Source of the DNA: Novosphingobium sp. PhB57
GTDB lineage: Bacteria; Pseudomonadota; Alphaproteobacteria; Sphingomonadales; Sphingomonadaceae
NCBI RefSeq assembly: GCF_004342985.1
Contig: NZ_SMBO01000006.1
Coordinates: 426,948-490,947 of the forward strand
Length of the DNA stretch: 64,000 nucleotides
Reading direction: 5' to 3'
Shown here piece by piece: positions 1 through 8,825 of the stretch. A model generated the notes under the pieces. That model was not told where the DNA came from, made no database searches, and was given only the letters and a program-made list of their open reading frames with translations. A program made the position numbers and the translations under genes. Numbering within the stretch: position 1 is the first letter of the stretch; every line of letters begins with the position of its first letter.

Positions 1-1
1 C

Positions 2-1834
2 GCTGCCCCGGCGGCGTCGCCGCCTGCCACCCCGCTGGCCTCATTGCCTGCTTCTGCGGCCGCTTCTTCCCCTGCTCCTGCCCCTGCTCCTGCCACGCAG
101 GCGTCGCTGACGCCGCCGGGCGCTGCTGCGCCGAAGGCGGCCTTGCTGCCGCCCGCACCGCGCCTGCCCGGCTTCGCCGCCGATCTCGCGCAGCAGCCCG
201 CGATCGTGGGACCGGCCGCCTGGACCCGGCTTTCCGACGCCGACGCCTGGACCCGACTGGCGCGCGTGCCGCGCCCCGAACGGCAGCAGGCGCGCTGGAA
301 CTACGCGCGCAGCCTGATCGGGCAGGAGCGCGGGGGCGAGGCCTTCGGCGTGCTCGAAGTGATGCGGCAGGACGATCCGGACCTGGTCATGGTCGATACC
401 TTCCGCCTGGCGCAAGGCGCGACGTTGACGCTCCTGGGCCGCTATCCCGAAGCACTGTCCGCGCTGGGCGCGCCCGGGCTCGGTACCAATCCCGAGGCCT
501 GTGCCTGGCGTCTGCGGGCGCTGGCCCAGAGCGCGCTGGGGGAACAGGCGCTGCAGCAGCTCGATTGCGCAAGGTCCGCGCTCAAGACGCCGCGGCCCAA
601 GGCCTTCGTGCTCGCGGCGGCCCGCGCCGGCGTGGAAGGCGGGGCGCCGGACAAGGCGCTGCAATGGCTGGCGCCGCTGCCTGACCGCGATCCGGCGGCC
701 AATCTCTATCGCGGCCGCGCCGAGCTGGCACAGGGCCATGCCGACCAGGCCCGCCTGCGCTTCGCCCGCGTCGAGCGCTCGGGCACGATGGAGCAGCGCA
801 TGGACGCGCGCCTCAGCGAGATCGAATCCGAAGTCGCTCACAAGACGGTCGGCCCCGAAGCGGCGCTCAAGCGGCTCGACGCGATCCGCTATGCCTGGCG
901 GGGCGATGCCATCGAGGAGCGTGCCCTGCGCCTCACTTACCGGCTCTACGATGCGCGGGGCGACTTGTCCGGCGCGCTGGCGGCGGGGGCGGCCCTGTTC
1001 CGCTACCACGATGCGACGCGGCAGGGGGCGGACTTCCTGCCCGGCCTCCGGACCAAGCTGACGACCGCGCTGGACCCTGCGCGCAAGCTGCCGCTGGACA
1101 AGGCGGCCGGGCTCTATTGGGATTACCGCGACATCGCACCGGGCGGCGCCGAGGGAGACCTCATGGCCAGCCATCTTGCCGAGCGGCTCCAGCAGGCTGG
1201 GCTCTACGAACGTGCAGGCGACCTGCTCACCTACCAGCTTTTCGTGCGGGCGGGCGATCTTGCCCGCGGGCCGCTCTCGGCGCGGGTGGCGACGCTGTTC
1301 ATTCTGGCGGGCCGCCCGGACCGCGCGCTGGAAACCTTGCGCAAGTCGGACGATCCCTCGTTCCCCGATGCCATGATCGCCGCGCGCAAGCGCGTGGAGG
1401 CCGCCGCGCTCAGCCAGATCGGCCGTATCGACGAGGCCATGGCCGTGCTTCAGGACGTGCCCGATGCGGATACCCTGCGCGCCGAGATCCTGTGGAAGCA
1501 GCGCGACTGGTCCCGCTATGCCGAGGCTTCGGCCGGTGGACTGCCCAAGGGCCGGGCGCTGGACGAAGTGGCGCAGGCCGTCGTGCTGCGCCATGCCATC
1601 TCCCTGGCCATGCTGGGCCGCGAGGAAGGCCTTGCCGGCCTCCATGCACGCTATGCCGCGGCCTTCCAGGGGCTGCCTTCCGCGCCCGTCTTCGAGATGC
1701 TGACCGGGCGTCCGGCAGAAAGCAATGGGCCGCAACTGGCGCGGGCCATGGCGGCCATGCCCTCGGCCAGCCCGGCGGGCGACTTTGCCGACCTGCTGGA
1801 GCGCGCACCCGGAAGCGCCGCGCCCAAGGGCTGA
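2..1834 (+). CDS. TPR-like helical-repeat protein, 5' end outside window
   Basis: The reading frame is open from the first in-frame codon at the window edge, and the earliest residues form an Ala/Pro-rich linker, so the true start lies upstream. The visible part, about 610 residues, is rich in paired helices of tetratricopeptide/Sel1 type, for example around GRYPEALSALGAPG, GHADQARLRFARVE, AGRPDRALETLRKS and QIGRIDEAMAVLQD. No catalytic motif is seen. It converges on flgL across a shared terminator and borders the flagellar island. Large TPR proteins near flagellar genes in alphaproteobacteria may act in the periplasm around the motor, but I cannot assign this one. An in-frame TTG at 44 is an unlikely start because the same low-complexity linker runs through it. 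Confidence 0.75.
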   Translation, partial: AAPAASPPATPLASLPASAAASSPAPAPAPATQASLTPPGAAAPKAALLPPAPRLPGFAADLAQQPAIVGPAAWTRLSDADAWTRLARVPRPERQQARWNYARSLIGQERGGEAFGVLEVMRQDDPDLVMVDTFRLAQGATLTLLGRYPEALSALGAPGLGTNPEACAWRLRALAQSALGEQALQQLDCARSALKTPRPKAFVLAAARAGVEGGAPDKALQWLAPLPDRDPAANLYRGRAELAQGHADQARLRFARVERSGTMEQRMDARLSEIESEVAHKTVGPEAALKRLDAIRYAWRGDAIEERALRLTYRLYDARGDLSGALAAGAALFRYHDATRQGADFLPGLRTKLTTALDPARKLPLDKAAGLYWDYRDIAPGGAEGDLMASHLAERLQQAGLYERAGDLLTYQLFVRAGDLARGPLSARVATLFILAGRPDRALETLRKSDDPSFPDAMIAARKRVEAAALSQIGRIDEAMAVLQDVPDADTLRAEILWKQRDWSRYAEASAGGLPKGRALDEVAQAVVLRHAISLAMLGREEGLAGLHARYAAAFQGLPSAPVFEMLTGRPAESNGPQLARAMAAMPSASPAGDFADLLERAPGSAAPKG

Positions 1835-1872
1835 CCGGCGCCGGGGGCGCGCTGCAAGCCGGCCCCGGCCTT

Positions 1873-1912
1873 GTCGAACGGAGCTTCGTCGAACGGAGCT
1901 TTGCCGAACGGA
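1873..1912. repeat. Three short tandem repeats before terminator
   Basis: Three imperfect 14-15 bp units sharing CGAACGGA (starting near 1873, 1887 and 1902) run directly into the following terminator hairpin. They lie in the gap between the TPR gene and flgL. No function is evident; they may be replication-slippage products. Confidence 0.6.
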
Positions 1913-1946
1913 AAAGGGCGCCGGGATCGAGATCCCGGCGCCCTTT
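1913..1946. terminator. Bidirectional terminator between TPR gene and flgL
   Basis: A perfect 16-bp inverted repeat (arms 1913-1928 and 1931-1946, two-base loop) has AAA at its left edge and TTT at its right edge. It can therefore stop transcripts from both convergent genes. Confidence 0.85.
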
Positions 1947-1973
1947 CTCATGCGCTGCGCTGCCGCCCGGTGC

Positions 1974-2882
1974 TTATTTGAGGAACTGGGCCAGCGACAT
2001 CGAATTGAGCTGGGCGAAGACCGAATAGCTCGCTTCCAGGATGGTCTGTCGCTGCGTGATGTCGATCGCGACCTGGCCGAGATCGGCGTCTTCCACCGAA
2101 CCGATCACTTCCTTGAACAAGTTGATCCGGTCGTCCGCGCGGTCGGTCAGATTGTCGATCTTGTTCTGGTTGCGGCCATTGGTGGCGTTGACGTTGCGCA
2201 AGTCGGTGACGCCGGTGTCCAGCTGCGCCAGCGCATCGGTGATGGCCTGCTTCTGCGTATCCGTCAGCTTCTCGCCGAAGGGGCCGGCCTCGGCCAGGGT
2301 GCGGAACGCGGGGATCAGGTTGGTGGCGACGTCGCTGGCGCCGATGCCGTATTCAAGCTCGATGTTCTCGCCCACGCGGGTCGACTGGCGCACGTCGTCG
2401 TTGGCGAAAGCGTCCGCGGCGTCGAGGCCGACGGTGTCCTGCAGCGTCTTGGGCAGGAACGGGGAGCCCGAGGTCTGCGAGCCGGCGAAGAGGGGAATGC
2501 CGCCTTCGTTGGCGTTGAGCGCGGTGCGCAAGTCACCAAAGGCGCTTTCGATGGCGGCCTGAAGCCCGGGCGAATCCCCGGTGCCGATTGCGCTCAGAAG
2601 CTGGGTGCTGAGATCCGACAGCGAGGAATCGACCTGGTTGAGGTTGGCATCGTAGAGCGACAGCGTGGTCGAGACCCGGCCGGCATTGTCCTTGTACGAT
2701 TCCTGCTGCGCCAGCATCGACCTGGCCGAAAGCGTACGCACGGCATCGAGGCCGAGGCCGGCATAGTCGGTGGCCTTCTTGCCCGACGTCAACTGCAGCT
2801 GGCTGGTGGCAAGGTTCTCCTGCGAGCGCGTGATGGCGCTGGCAAGCGTGCGCTGCAGGGGGATGGTGGCTACGCGGGTCAT
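1974..2882 (-). CDS. flgL: Flagellar hook-filament junction protein FlgL (HAP3)
   Basis: This 302-residue protein has the flagellin/HAP3 layout. A conserved helical N-terminus (MTRVATIPLQRTLASAITRS, then LATSQLQLTSGKKATDYAGL) and a helical C-terminus (TILEASYSVFAQLNSMSLAQ) flank a variable middle. FlgL joins the hook, through FlgK, to the filament and is secreted by the flagellar type III export system, which fits the lack of a signal peptide. It lies 20 bases downstream of flgK on the same strand, and the two surely share a transcript. The ATG at 2880-2882 has a GAGAGGA ribosome site about eight bases upstream. The family overlaps flagellins in sequence; the neighbouring flgK makes FlgL the better name. 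Confidence 0.92.
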   Translation of the reverse strand: MTRVATIPLQRTLASAITRSQENLATSQLQLTSGKKATDYAGLGLDAVRTLSARSMLAQQESYKDNAGRVSTTLSLYDANLNQVDSSLSDLSTQLLSAIGTGDSPGLQAAIESAFGDLRTALNANEGGIPLFAGSQTSGSPFLPKTLQDTVGLDAADAFANDDVRQSTRVGENIELEYGIGASDVATNLIPAFRTLAEAGPFGEKLTDTQKQAITDALAQLDTGVTDLRNVNATNGRNQNKIDNLTDRADDRINLFKEVIGSVEDADLGQVAIDITQRQTILEASYSVFAQLNSMSLAQFLK

Positions 2883-2902
2883 CTTCGTATCCTCTCTCTA
2901 AC

Positions 2903-4999
2903 TCAGCGGAGCATGCCGATCAGGGTGTCGTACATGTCCGAGGCCGTGGTCATCACGCGTGCCGCGGCCGAATAGCTGTTTTGCAGGATCACCATCTGCG
3001 CGAGTTCCTCGTCGACATTGACGCCGGAGAAGGAATCGCGGCGGTCGAGCGCGTCGCTCAGCCGCGAGGAGGCGTCGTTGTAATTGGTCAGCGCCAGCGA
3101 GGCCTGCGAACCGGCGCTGCCGAGCAGGCGGTTGGCGAAAGTGCCGATGGTGAGGCTGCCGTCCTTGCCGAAATCGACCGCGCCGGAAAGCGCGTCGACG
3201 AAGCCGGAGACATTGCGGATGTCGCCTGAGCCGATGGCCTTTTCGCCCACCGCGGCCGTCAGCTGGAGCTGGGCCAGTGGCAGCCGCGTGGTATCCGCCA
3301 GCAGGCTGGCGGGCACTTCGGCCGAAGCGAGGCCGCTCGCCGCGCCGGTCAGACCCGAAAGCGAGGAGAAGGACAGGCCGGTGCCGTTCCGGTCGGTCGA
3401 ATCCGAAGGGATCGAGATCGTCGAGCCCGAGCTTGCCGCATTGGTGTTGAACTGGATGCGGCCGCGGTCGTCGAGTTCGAAGCTGCCATAGGCGGAAAGC
3501 GGGCTGGCGTTGAGTTCGCCCACCAGGTCGCCCCAGGTCGATCCGGTGGAACCGGTGAGGGTATATTGGGTCAGGACCTTGCCGGTGGGATCGCGCAGGA
3601 CGATCTGTGCGGTCTCGCCGGTGCCGAAGCCGTGGGGATCGCTGGCGGTGAAGCCTGAAGGCGCCAATGCGCTCGTGTCCGAGCGGATCAGGTTGTTGAG
3701 GCCGAAGAACTGCGAGAAGCCCACGCCGGCGCGGTCGCTCGGGCTGTCGGGGTCCTGGGCGATGGCGATGCCGTTCGCGCTCGATGCGGCGCCGATCGAC
3801 AGGACGCCGTTGGTGAAGCTGGCGGTGCCGTTAGGCGAGAGGCCGGCGTTGATCGCGGCGATGGCGTCATCGACGGTGGCCGTGGGGCCCAGCGCATCGA
3901 AGTCGACAGTCGTCTTGGAAACCAGCGTGCCGTCCTTGCCGACGACCGCGAACGTGGCCTTCCCGGTGAAGCCCAGGCGGTCCGTGCCGATCAGGCCGTT
4001 CGGCTCGCCGGTCATCGTGTTCGGCGGGGGCAGGGTGGTGCCCGCGTTGGAAACCTTGTTCAGCGTCTCGGCAAGCCCGCTGAACAGCTGGCCCAGCTGT
4101 TCCGAGAAATTGGGCAGCGCGCGGTCGCGGATGTCCAGCAGTCCGCCCAGCTTGCCGCCGACGGCGGTGGAATCGATCTTCTCGCCGGTGGAGGCGCCCA
4201 TCACGCCGCTGTCGGACGCGAAGCGGATGTCGATCGCCGGATAGGTCGCCTGGGAGGACGCGGCGCCGGAGGGGTAGCTGAGCTGGCGCAGGCGCTTGTC
4301 GAGCAGGACCTGGCCCGAGGCGGTGTCGATGGTCACGCGGCCGTCGCTCTGTTCGCGCACGGTCACGTCGACGAGGCCGCTGAGTTCCTCCAGCGCGGAC
4401 ATGCGCTCGTCGGCCGGGCCGGACACGCTCTTGCCCAGACCCTGGAGCCGGGCGACTTCGCTGTTGAGGTCGTGGATCTTCTTGAGGAGCACGTTCGTGC
4501 GCTCGACCGTGTCGGAGACTTCGCTCTCGACATCGGCCTGAAGGTTGGAGACGTCGCCCCGGAGCTGGTTCAGGCTGTCGATGGTGTCGGACACGTTGCC
4601 GGTGAACAGCGCGATCGACTGCGCCGAGCCCTGGAGGCTGGCGATCTGCGACACCGACGTGGAAAGGGCGGTCAGCCTCGACGCGATGCCGGACTTGGAA
4701 TCGGTGGCGCCGAGCAGCGACTGGAGACGGTCGAGGTAAGTGGCAGCCGCCTCGCTGCGCCCGGCGTTGCCCGCGCGCTGGTAGACGGCGTTCTCCAGGA
4801 ACTTGTCCGCCACGCGCGAGGGTTCGCCGACCACGACCCCGTTGACCTTCCCTCCGGCCACTGCCGTGGAGAGCGTCGGCTTCTGGCGGGCGTAGCCCAC
4901 CGTGCTGACGTTGGCGATATTGTTGGAGACCGTCTGCATTCCGGCTTGCGAGGCCGAAAGGCCGGACATGGCGGAATTGAGTATCTGGTTGAGGGACAC
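2903..4999 (-). CDS. flgK: Flagellar hook-associated protein FlgK (HAP1)
   Basis: This is a 698-residue protein. Its N-terminus carries the rod/hook signature (MSLNQILNSAMSGLSASQAG followed by TVSNNIANVSTVGYARQ), and its C-terminus has the conserved GVNVDEELAQMVILQNSYSA and AARVMTTASDMYDTLI. FlgK is the first junction protein on the distal end of the hook and is exported through the flagellar type III apparatus. Length is typical for an alphaproteobacterial FlgK, with an expanded, Ser/Thr/Gly-rich central region. The start is GTG (4997-4999) with an AGGAAGA ribosome site. It follows flgE by about 60 bases and precedes flgL. Confidence 0.95.
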   Translation of the reverse strand: MSLNQILNSAMSGLSASQAGMQTVSNNIANVSTVGYARQKPTLSTAVAGGKVNGVVVGEPSRVADKFLENAVYQRAGNAGRSEAAATYLDRLQSLLGATDSKSGIASRLTALSTSVSQIASLQGSAQSIALFTGNVSDTIDSLNQLRGDVSNLQADVESEVSDTVERTNVLLKKIHDLNSEVARLQGLGKSVSGPADERMSALEELSGLVDVTVREQSDGRVTIDTASGQVLLDKRLRQLSYPSGAASSQATYPAIDIRFASDSGVMGASTGEKIDSTAVGGKLGGLLDIRDRALPNFSEQLGQLFSGLAETLNKVSNAGTTLPPPNTMTGEPNGLIGTDRLGFTGKATFAVVGKDGTLVSKTTVDFDALGPTATVDDAIAAINAGLSPNGTASFTNGVLSIGAASSANGIAIAQDPDSPSDRAGVGFSQFFGLNNLIRSDTSALAPSGFTASDPHGFGTGETAQIVLRDPTGKVLTQYTLTGSTGSTWGDLVGELNASPLSAYGSFELDDRGRIQFNTNAASSGSTISIPSDSTDRNGTGLSFSSLSGLTGAASGLASAEVPASLLADTTRLPLAQLQLTAAVGEKAIGSGDIRNVSGFVDALSGAVDFGKDGSLTIGTFANRLLGSAGSQASLALTNYNDASSRLSDALDRRDSFSGVNVDEELAQMVILQNSYSAAARVMTTASDMYDTLIGMLR

Positions 5000-5060
5000 G
5001 GTGCTGGTCTTCCTGAAAATATCGCCGGGAGAGGGAAGGTCTTGAGGGTAAGGGCCGAGA

Positions 5061-6386
5061 TCAGCGCTTCAGGTTGCTGACTTCCTGAAGCATGTCGTCG
5101 ACCGTGGTGATGATCTTCGACGAGGCGCTGTAGGCGCGCTGGAAGAGGATCATGTTCGAGAACTCGGCCGCCAGATCGACGTTCGAGGCTTCCAGCGTAC
5201 CGGCCGAGATCGAGCCGCCGCCAAGGGCGCCGGGCTGGTTGATCGCGACGTTGCCCGAAGTGGCCGAGGCGACGTAGGCATTGCCGCTGATGCGGGTCAG
5301 GCCGTCCGGGTTCTGGAAGGTGGCGATCGGCAGCTGGTAGATCGCGCGGGTCGTGCCGTCGTCGAAGACGGCGCTGACGATGCCCGTGTCCGAGATTTCC
5401 ACCGAGGACACGGTGCCCAGCACGCCGCCGTTGACGCTCGACGAAAGCAGGGCGGAATCGCTGCCGAACTGGGTCAGGCCGTCAAGGCCGCCGTTGGTGC
5501 CGAGGCCGAGGGTGATCGGCGTCGATCCGGCGCCATTGGCCCAGCCGATGTCCAGGTTGGCAAAGAGCGAGGGGTCCGAACCGGCCAGGTCGAGGCTGCC
5601 GTCGGGGTTGAACTTCACCACGCCGCTGGCGAGGACGCCATCGGTGATGCCGGTGCCGTTCGAGCTGGTGATTTCGCCGGGCGTGCCGGAGATTTCCGCA
5701 ACCCACTCGTTGGGGCCGGTCTTGACGAAGTTGAAGGTCAGGCTGTGCGAGGTGCCCTGCGCGTCATAGACTTCCATCGGGCGGGAGAACTGCTCCGCGA
5801 CCGCGCCCGATGCCATCGAGCCGCGCACGTAGCCTGCACTGCCGCCCGCCAGTTCGGCGGCCGTCGAGTCCAGGTTGGTGCGCATGGAAATCTTGGTGGT
5901 GGGCTGGGCGGCGCCGGTCAGCGAATTCGGCTTGATCGGCTCCAGCGAGTTCATGCTGCCGTTGTTGGTATAGCTGCCGTTGGCGTCGAGCGGCCAGCCG
6001 GTCAGGTAATAGCCGGCCGTGTTGCGCAGATAGCCGTCGGCATCGGGCGTGAAGGAGCCGGCGCGGGTATAGGAAATCTGGCCGCTGGTATCCGAGCTGG
6101 AGCGCACGACGAAGAAGCCGGCGCCGTCGACGCCGATGTCGGTCAGGCTGCTCGAAGCCTGGAGCAGGCCCTGCTTCGAGATGAGCGCCTTGGGCGCGGC
6201 GGTGACGCCGCCGGCCGAATAGCTGCTCTTCATCTTGCCATCGGTGACGAGCGTCTGGAACTGGGCGGAAACGCCCTTGTAGCCGATGGTGTTGACGTTG
6301 GTAATGTTGTCCGCGACGGTGGCCATGGCGCTCGCCTGCGCGCCGAGGCCGGAAACGCCGGCGTAAAGAGCTGAATAAAGGCTCAT
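5061..6386 (-). CDS. flgE: Flagellar hook protein FlgE
   Basis: The 441-residue hook subunit begins MSLYSALYAGVSGLGAQASA with NITNVNTIGYKG, the standard axial-protein N-terminus. It ends with the FlgE/FlgG-type signature SNVDLAAEFSNMILFQRAYS and a helical tail. FlgE polymerises into the universal joint between rod and filament. A longer in-frame extension to 6776 exists, but the ATG at 6384-6386 starts exactly at the family's N-terminus and has an AGGAGA ribosome site seven bases upstream. It is the first gene of flgE-flgK-flgL and diverges from flbT. A TCCTACAA element at 6446-6453 lies 59 bases upstream. Confidence 0.95.
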   Translation of the reverse strand: MSLYSALYAGVSGLGAQASAMATVADNITNVNTIGYKGVSAQFQTLVTDGKMKSSYSAGGVTAAPKALISKQGLLQASSSLTDIGVDGAGFFVVRSSSDTSGQISYTRAGSFTPDADGYLRNTAGYYLTGWPLDANGSYTNNGSMNSLEPIKPNSLTGAAQPTTKISMRTNLDSTAAELAGGSAGYVRGSMASGAVAEQFSRPMEVYDAQGTSHSLTFNFVKTGPNEWVAEISGTPGEITSSNGTGITDGVLASGVVKFNPDGSLDLAGSDPSLFANLDIGWANGAGSTPITLGLGTNGGLDGLTQFGSDSALLSSSVNGGVLGTVSSVEISDTGIVSAVFDDGTTRAIYQLPIATFQNPDGLTRISGNAYVASATSGNVAINQPGALGGGSISAGTLEASNVDLAAEFSNMILFQRAYSASSKIITTVDDMLQEVSNLKR

Positions 6387-6445
6387 TTCATTCTCCTGTG
6401 CGTGTCGGCCGGGAAAAGTGGCGTACCGGCCACCGAACAGAGGCA

Positions 6446-6453
6446 TTGTAGGA
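6446..6453 (-). promoter_or_regulatory. TCCTATAA-like box upstream of flgE (TCCTACAA)
   Basis: On the minus strand the sequence is TCCTACAA, one mismatch from the TCCTATAA box found upstream of other flagellar operons here. It ends 59 bases before the flgE start codon. Assigned by analogy to the better sites; weak on its own. Confidence 0.4.
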
Positions 6454-6523
6454 AGAATGGCGCGGCCCGCGTTCGCAGGCGCACGAAAATTTATGACGCT
6501 TCGCCACGGACCTGTCTCAGTCA

Positions 6524-6531
6524 TCCTATAA
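6524..6531 (+). promoter_or_regulatory. TCCTATAA box upstream of flbT
   Basis: An exact TCCTATAA ends 29 bases before the flbT ATG, in the context CATCCTATAACT. The same context, CATCCTATAACT, recurs upstream of motA. It contains a TATAAC, similar to a -10 hexamer, but I find no convincing -35 hexamer 16-19 bases upstream. Confidence 0.6.
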
Positions 6532-6560
6532 CTGATGCAGATGTCTTGGGGGCAATTGAC

Positions 6561-7049
6561 ATGACACTTCGTATTTCGCTTCGCAACGGAGAGCCGGTGA
6601 TCGTGAACGGCGCGGTTCTGCGCGCCGTCGGCCGCACCGATCTCGTCGTGGAGAACGAGGCCACCATCCTGCGCGGACGCGACGTCATGAAGCCGGAGGA
6701 AGCGACTTCTCCGGCTCGGCAGCTCTATTTCGCCTGCATGATGGCCTATATAGACCCGGCCGACCTTTCGCGGCACCAGCAGGTGCTGCTGGCCCGGCTG
6801 GAAGCGCTGATGCTGGCGCTGGAGACCGCGGAGGCCAAGGCCGTCTGCATCCGCTTCGCCCAGAAGGTGGCGACCGGCCAGTTCTATAATGCCCTGGCCG
6901 ACTGCCGGTGGCTGATCGGCTACGAATCCGACGCGCTTTCGCGCATCGTGGTGGCGCCGAAGCCGGCACCCGCGGAACCTGCACCGGCGGTGGAAGCCGC
7001 GCCCGTCGTGGAGGTGGCCTCGGCCATCGCGGCCACGCCGGCCGCCTGA
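6561..7049 (+). CDS. flbT: Flagellar biosynthesis repressor FlbT
   Basis: A 162-residue FlbT-family protein. The core (MTLRISLRNGEPVIVNGAVL, then ATILRGRDVM, RQLYFACMMAYID and FYNALADCRWLIGYE) matches the family, in which FlbT represses flagellin translation by acting on flagellin mRNA in Caulobacter, opposite FlaF. The last 30 residues are an Ala/Pro-rich tail not usual for the family. The ATG at 6561 was chosen because the family signature begins there; upstream in-frame sequence reads through the promoter region. It heads flbT-fliI-fliJ-transglycosylase. Its partner flaF sits separately at 16238-16600. Confidence 0.88.
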   Translation: MTLRISLRNGEPVIVNGAVLRAVGRTDLVVENEATILRGRDVMKPEEATSPARQLYFACMMAYIDPADLSRHQQVLLARLEALMLALETAEAKAVCIRFAQKVATGQFYNALADCRWLIGYESDALSRIVVAPKPAPAEPAPAVEAAPVVEVASAIAATPAA

Positions 7050-7069
7050 CGCGAAGAAGCGCTCCTCCG

Positions 7070-8407
7070 ATGGCCAGTCTCGCCGCCGCCGCTGCAGGTC
7101 TTCGCCTGCTTACCCCCGACCAGCGCTATGGCCGGGTCGTGGCCGTGCGCGGCGCCCTGATCGAGGTCGAGGGCCTTTCGGGCGCGGCGCAGATCGGCTC
7201 CCGCGTGACGCTGAATTCGCCGACCGGACAAGTCGAGGCGGAAGTCACCGGACTGGACCGGGGCATTGCACACTGCATGCCGTTCAGCGAGCCGCAGGGC
7301 ATCGCCTCCGGATCGCGCGCAGACCTTTCCGCCAGCCAGTTCGCCTTGCGCCCATCGAGCGCCTGGCTCGGTCGCATGGTGGACGGCCTCGGCCGCCCGG
7401 TCGACGGCAAGGGGCCGCTTGAACAGGGCGCCCTGCTGCGCAAGATCAAGGCATCACCGCCGCCCGCTTCGGCGCGTGCGCGCGTGGGCTCGCGGCTTTC
7501 CACGGGCGTTCGCGCGCTCGATCTGTTCGCGCCGCTGTGCCGCGGCCAGCGGCTCGGCCTGTTTGCAGGCTCGGGCGTGGGCAAGTCGGTGTTGCTGTCG
7601 ATGCTGGCGCGCTGGACCGAGTGCGATGTCGCCGTGATCGGTTTGATCGGCGAGCGCGGGCGCGAGGTTCAGGAATTCGTGCAGGACGACCTCGGCGAGG
7701 AAGGCCTGGCCCGCAGCGTCGTGGTGGTCGCCACTTCCGACGAGCCCGCCCTGATGCGCCGCCAGGCGGCATGGACCACCTTGACCGTGGCCGAACATTT
7801 TCGCGACCAGGGGCTCAATGTCCTGTGCCTGATGGACTCGGTCACCCGCTTCGCCATGGCGCAGCGCGAGATCGGCCTGGCCAGTGGCGAGCCGCCAGCG
7901 ACCAAGGGCTACACGCCCACCGTTTTCGCCGAACTGCCGCGCCTGCTGGAACGCGCCGGGCCCGGGCTTCCGGGGCAGGGCGCGATCACCGGCCTGTTCA
8001 CCGTGCTTGTCGACGGCGACGATCATAACGAGCCGGTGGCGGACGCCGTCCGCGGCATTCTCGATGGTCACATCGTCATTACCCGCCAGATTGCGGAACG
8101 CGGGCGCTATCCCGCGATCGACGTGCTCAAGTCCGTCTCGCGAACCCTGCCGCACTGTTTGGGCGAGGAGGAAAACCATATCCGCCTGGCCGCCCGTCGC
8201 GAGATGGCGACGTACAAGGACATGGAAGAAATGGTCCGCCTCGGTGCCTATCGCGCCGGGTCGAGCGCGGAAGTGGATCGCGCCGTGGCGCTGGCGCCGC
8301 GCATCGAAGACCTGCTCAAGCAGGGCAAGCAGGATCGCGGTTTCGCGCAGGAGAGTTTCGACGCACTGGCGGCGCTGATGGAGGTCCCGGATGAAGACAC
8401 CCTATGA
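7070..8407 (+). CDS. fliI: Flagellum-specific export ATPase FliI
   Basis: This is a 445-residue F1-beta-like ATPase that powers unfolding and export of flagellar substrates at the cytoplasmic face. It shows the Walker A motif GLFAGSGVGKSVLLSML, Walker B region VLCLMDSVTRFAMAQREIGL and the conserved GEPPATKGYTPTVFAELPRL. Length is normal. The ATG at 7070 begins MASLAAAAAGLRLL, 20 bases after the flbT stop; in-frame sequence further upstream overlaps flbT and is not family-like. The fliJ start lies inside the 3' end of fliI, implying translational coupling. Confidence 0.96.
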   Translation: MASLAAAAAGLRLLTPDQRYGRVVAVRGALIEVEGLSGAAQIGSRVTLNSPTGQVEAEVTGLDRGIAHCMPFSEPQGIASGSRADLSASQFALRPSSAWLGRMVDGLGRPVDGKGPLEQGALLRKIKASPPPASARARVGSRLSTGVRALDLFAPLCRGQRLGLFAGSGVGKSVLLSMLARWTECDVAVIGLIGERGREVQEFVQDDLGEEGLARSVVVVATSDEPALMRRQAAWTTLTVAEHFRDQGLNVLCLMDSVTRFAMAQREIGLASGEPPATKGYTPTVFAELPRLLERAGPGLPGQGAITGLFTVLVDGDDHNEPVADAVRGILDGHIVITRQIAERGRYPAIDVLKSVSRTLPHCLGEEENHIRLAARREMATYKDMEEMVRLGAYRAGSSAEVDRAVALAPRIEDLLKQGKQDRGFAQESFDALAALMEVPDEDTL

Positions 8408-8825
8408 CGCCGCGCTGCGCGTGCAGCAGCGTGAGATCGACGAAATGAGCGCAGCGATCAGCAACCAGTCCGGTGTGCTGGGCGAAGTGGAAAAGGCGCG
8501 GGACCGCGTGGCCGTGTCGATGAGCCGCGAGGCCGATCTGGCGGCCGGCGATCTGGCGGTCTGCTCGCACGCCTATCTCCAGCGCATGCGCGGCGAGCGC
8601 CGGCTGCTGACGGTCCGCCAGGTGCAGCTCAAGGCCCGGCTCGACGAGCTGCGCGATCAGGCGGTCGATGCTTATGGCACGTTCCGCGCCATCGAGACGG
8701 CCGCGGACGGCTACCGGCAGGACGCCGAGCGGGTGCTCGCCAATGCCGAGCAGGCCGGGATCGACGACTTCGCCGCCATGTCCTTCATCAAGGCCCGCCG
8801 CGCCGTTCGGCGCGAGACCTCGTGA
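8391..8825 (+). CDS. fliJ: FliJ-like flagellar export protein
   Basis: The 144-residue product is charged and almost wholly helical, a predicted antiparallel coiled coil, the form of FliJ, the central stalk of the FliI ATPase ring and an escort for chaperones. Sequence identity to well-known FliJ is low by eye, so the call rests on size, coiled-coil character and position just after fliI, which it overlaps by 17 bases. A GGAGG ribosome site lies in the end of fliI. The TGA stop overlaps the next start (TGATG). Confidence 0.75.
   Translation: MKTPYDAALRVQQREIDEMSAAISNQSGVLGEVEKARDRVAVSMSREADLAAGDLAVCSHAYLQRMRGERRLLTVRQVQLKARLDELRDQAVDAYGTFRAIETAADGYRQDAERVLANAEQAGIDDFAAMSFIKARRAVRRETS

Noticed and set aside
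41..1951. Minus-strand 636-codon open frame at the left edge
   Set aside because: Antisense to the TPR gene; it would also run through the bidirectional terminator.
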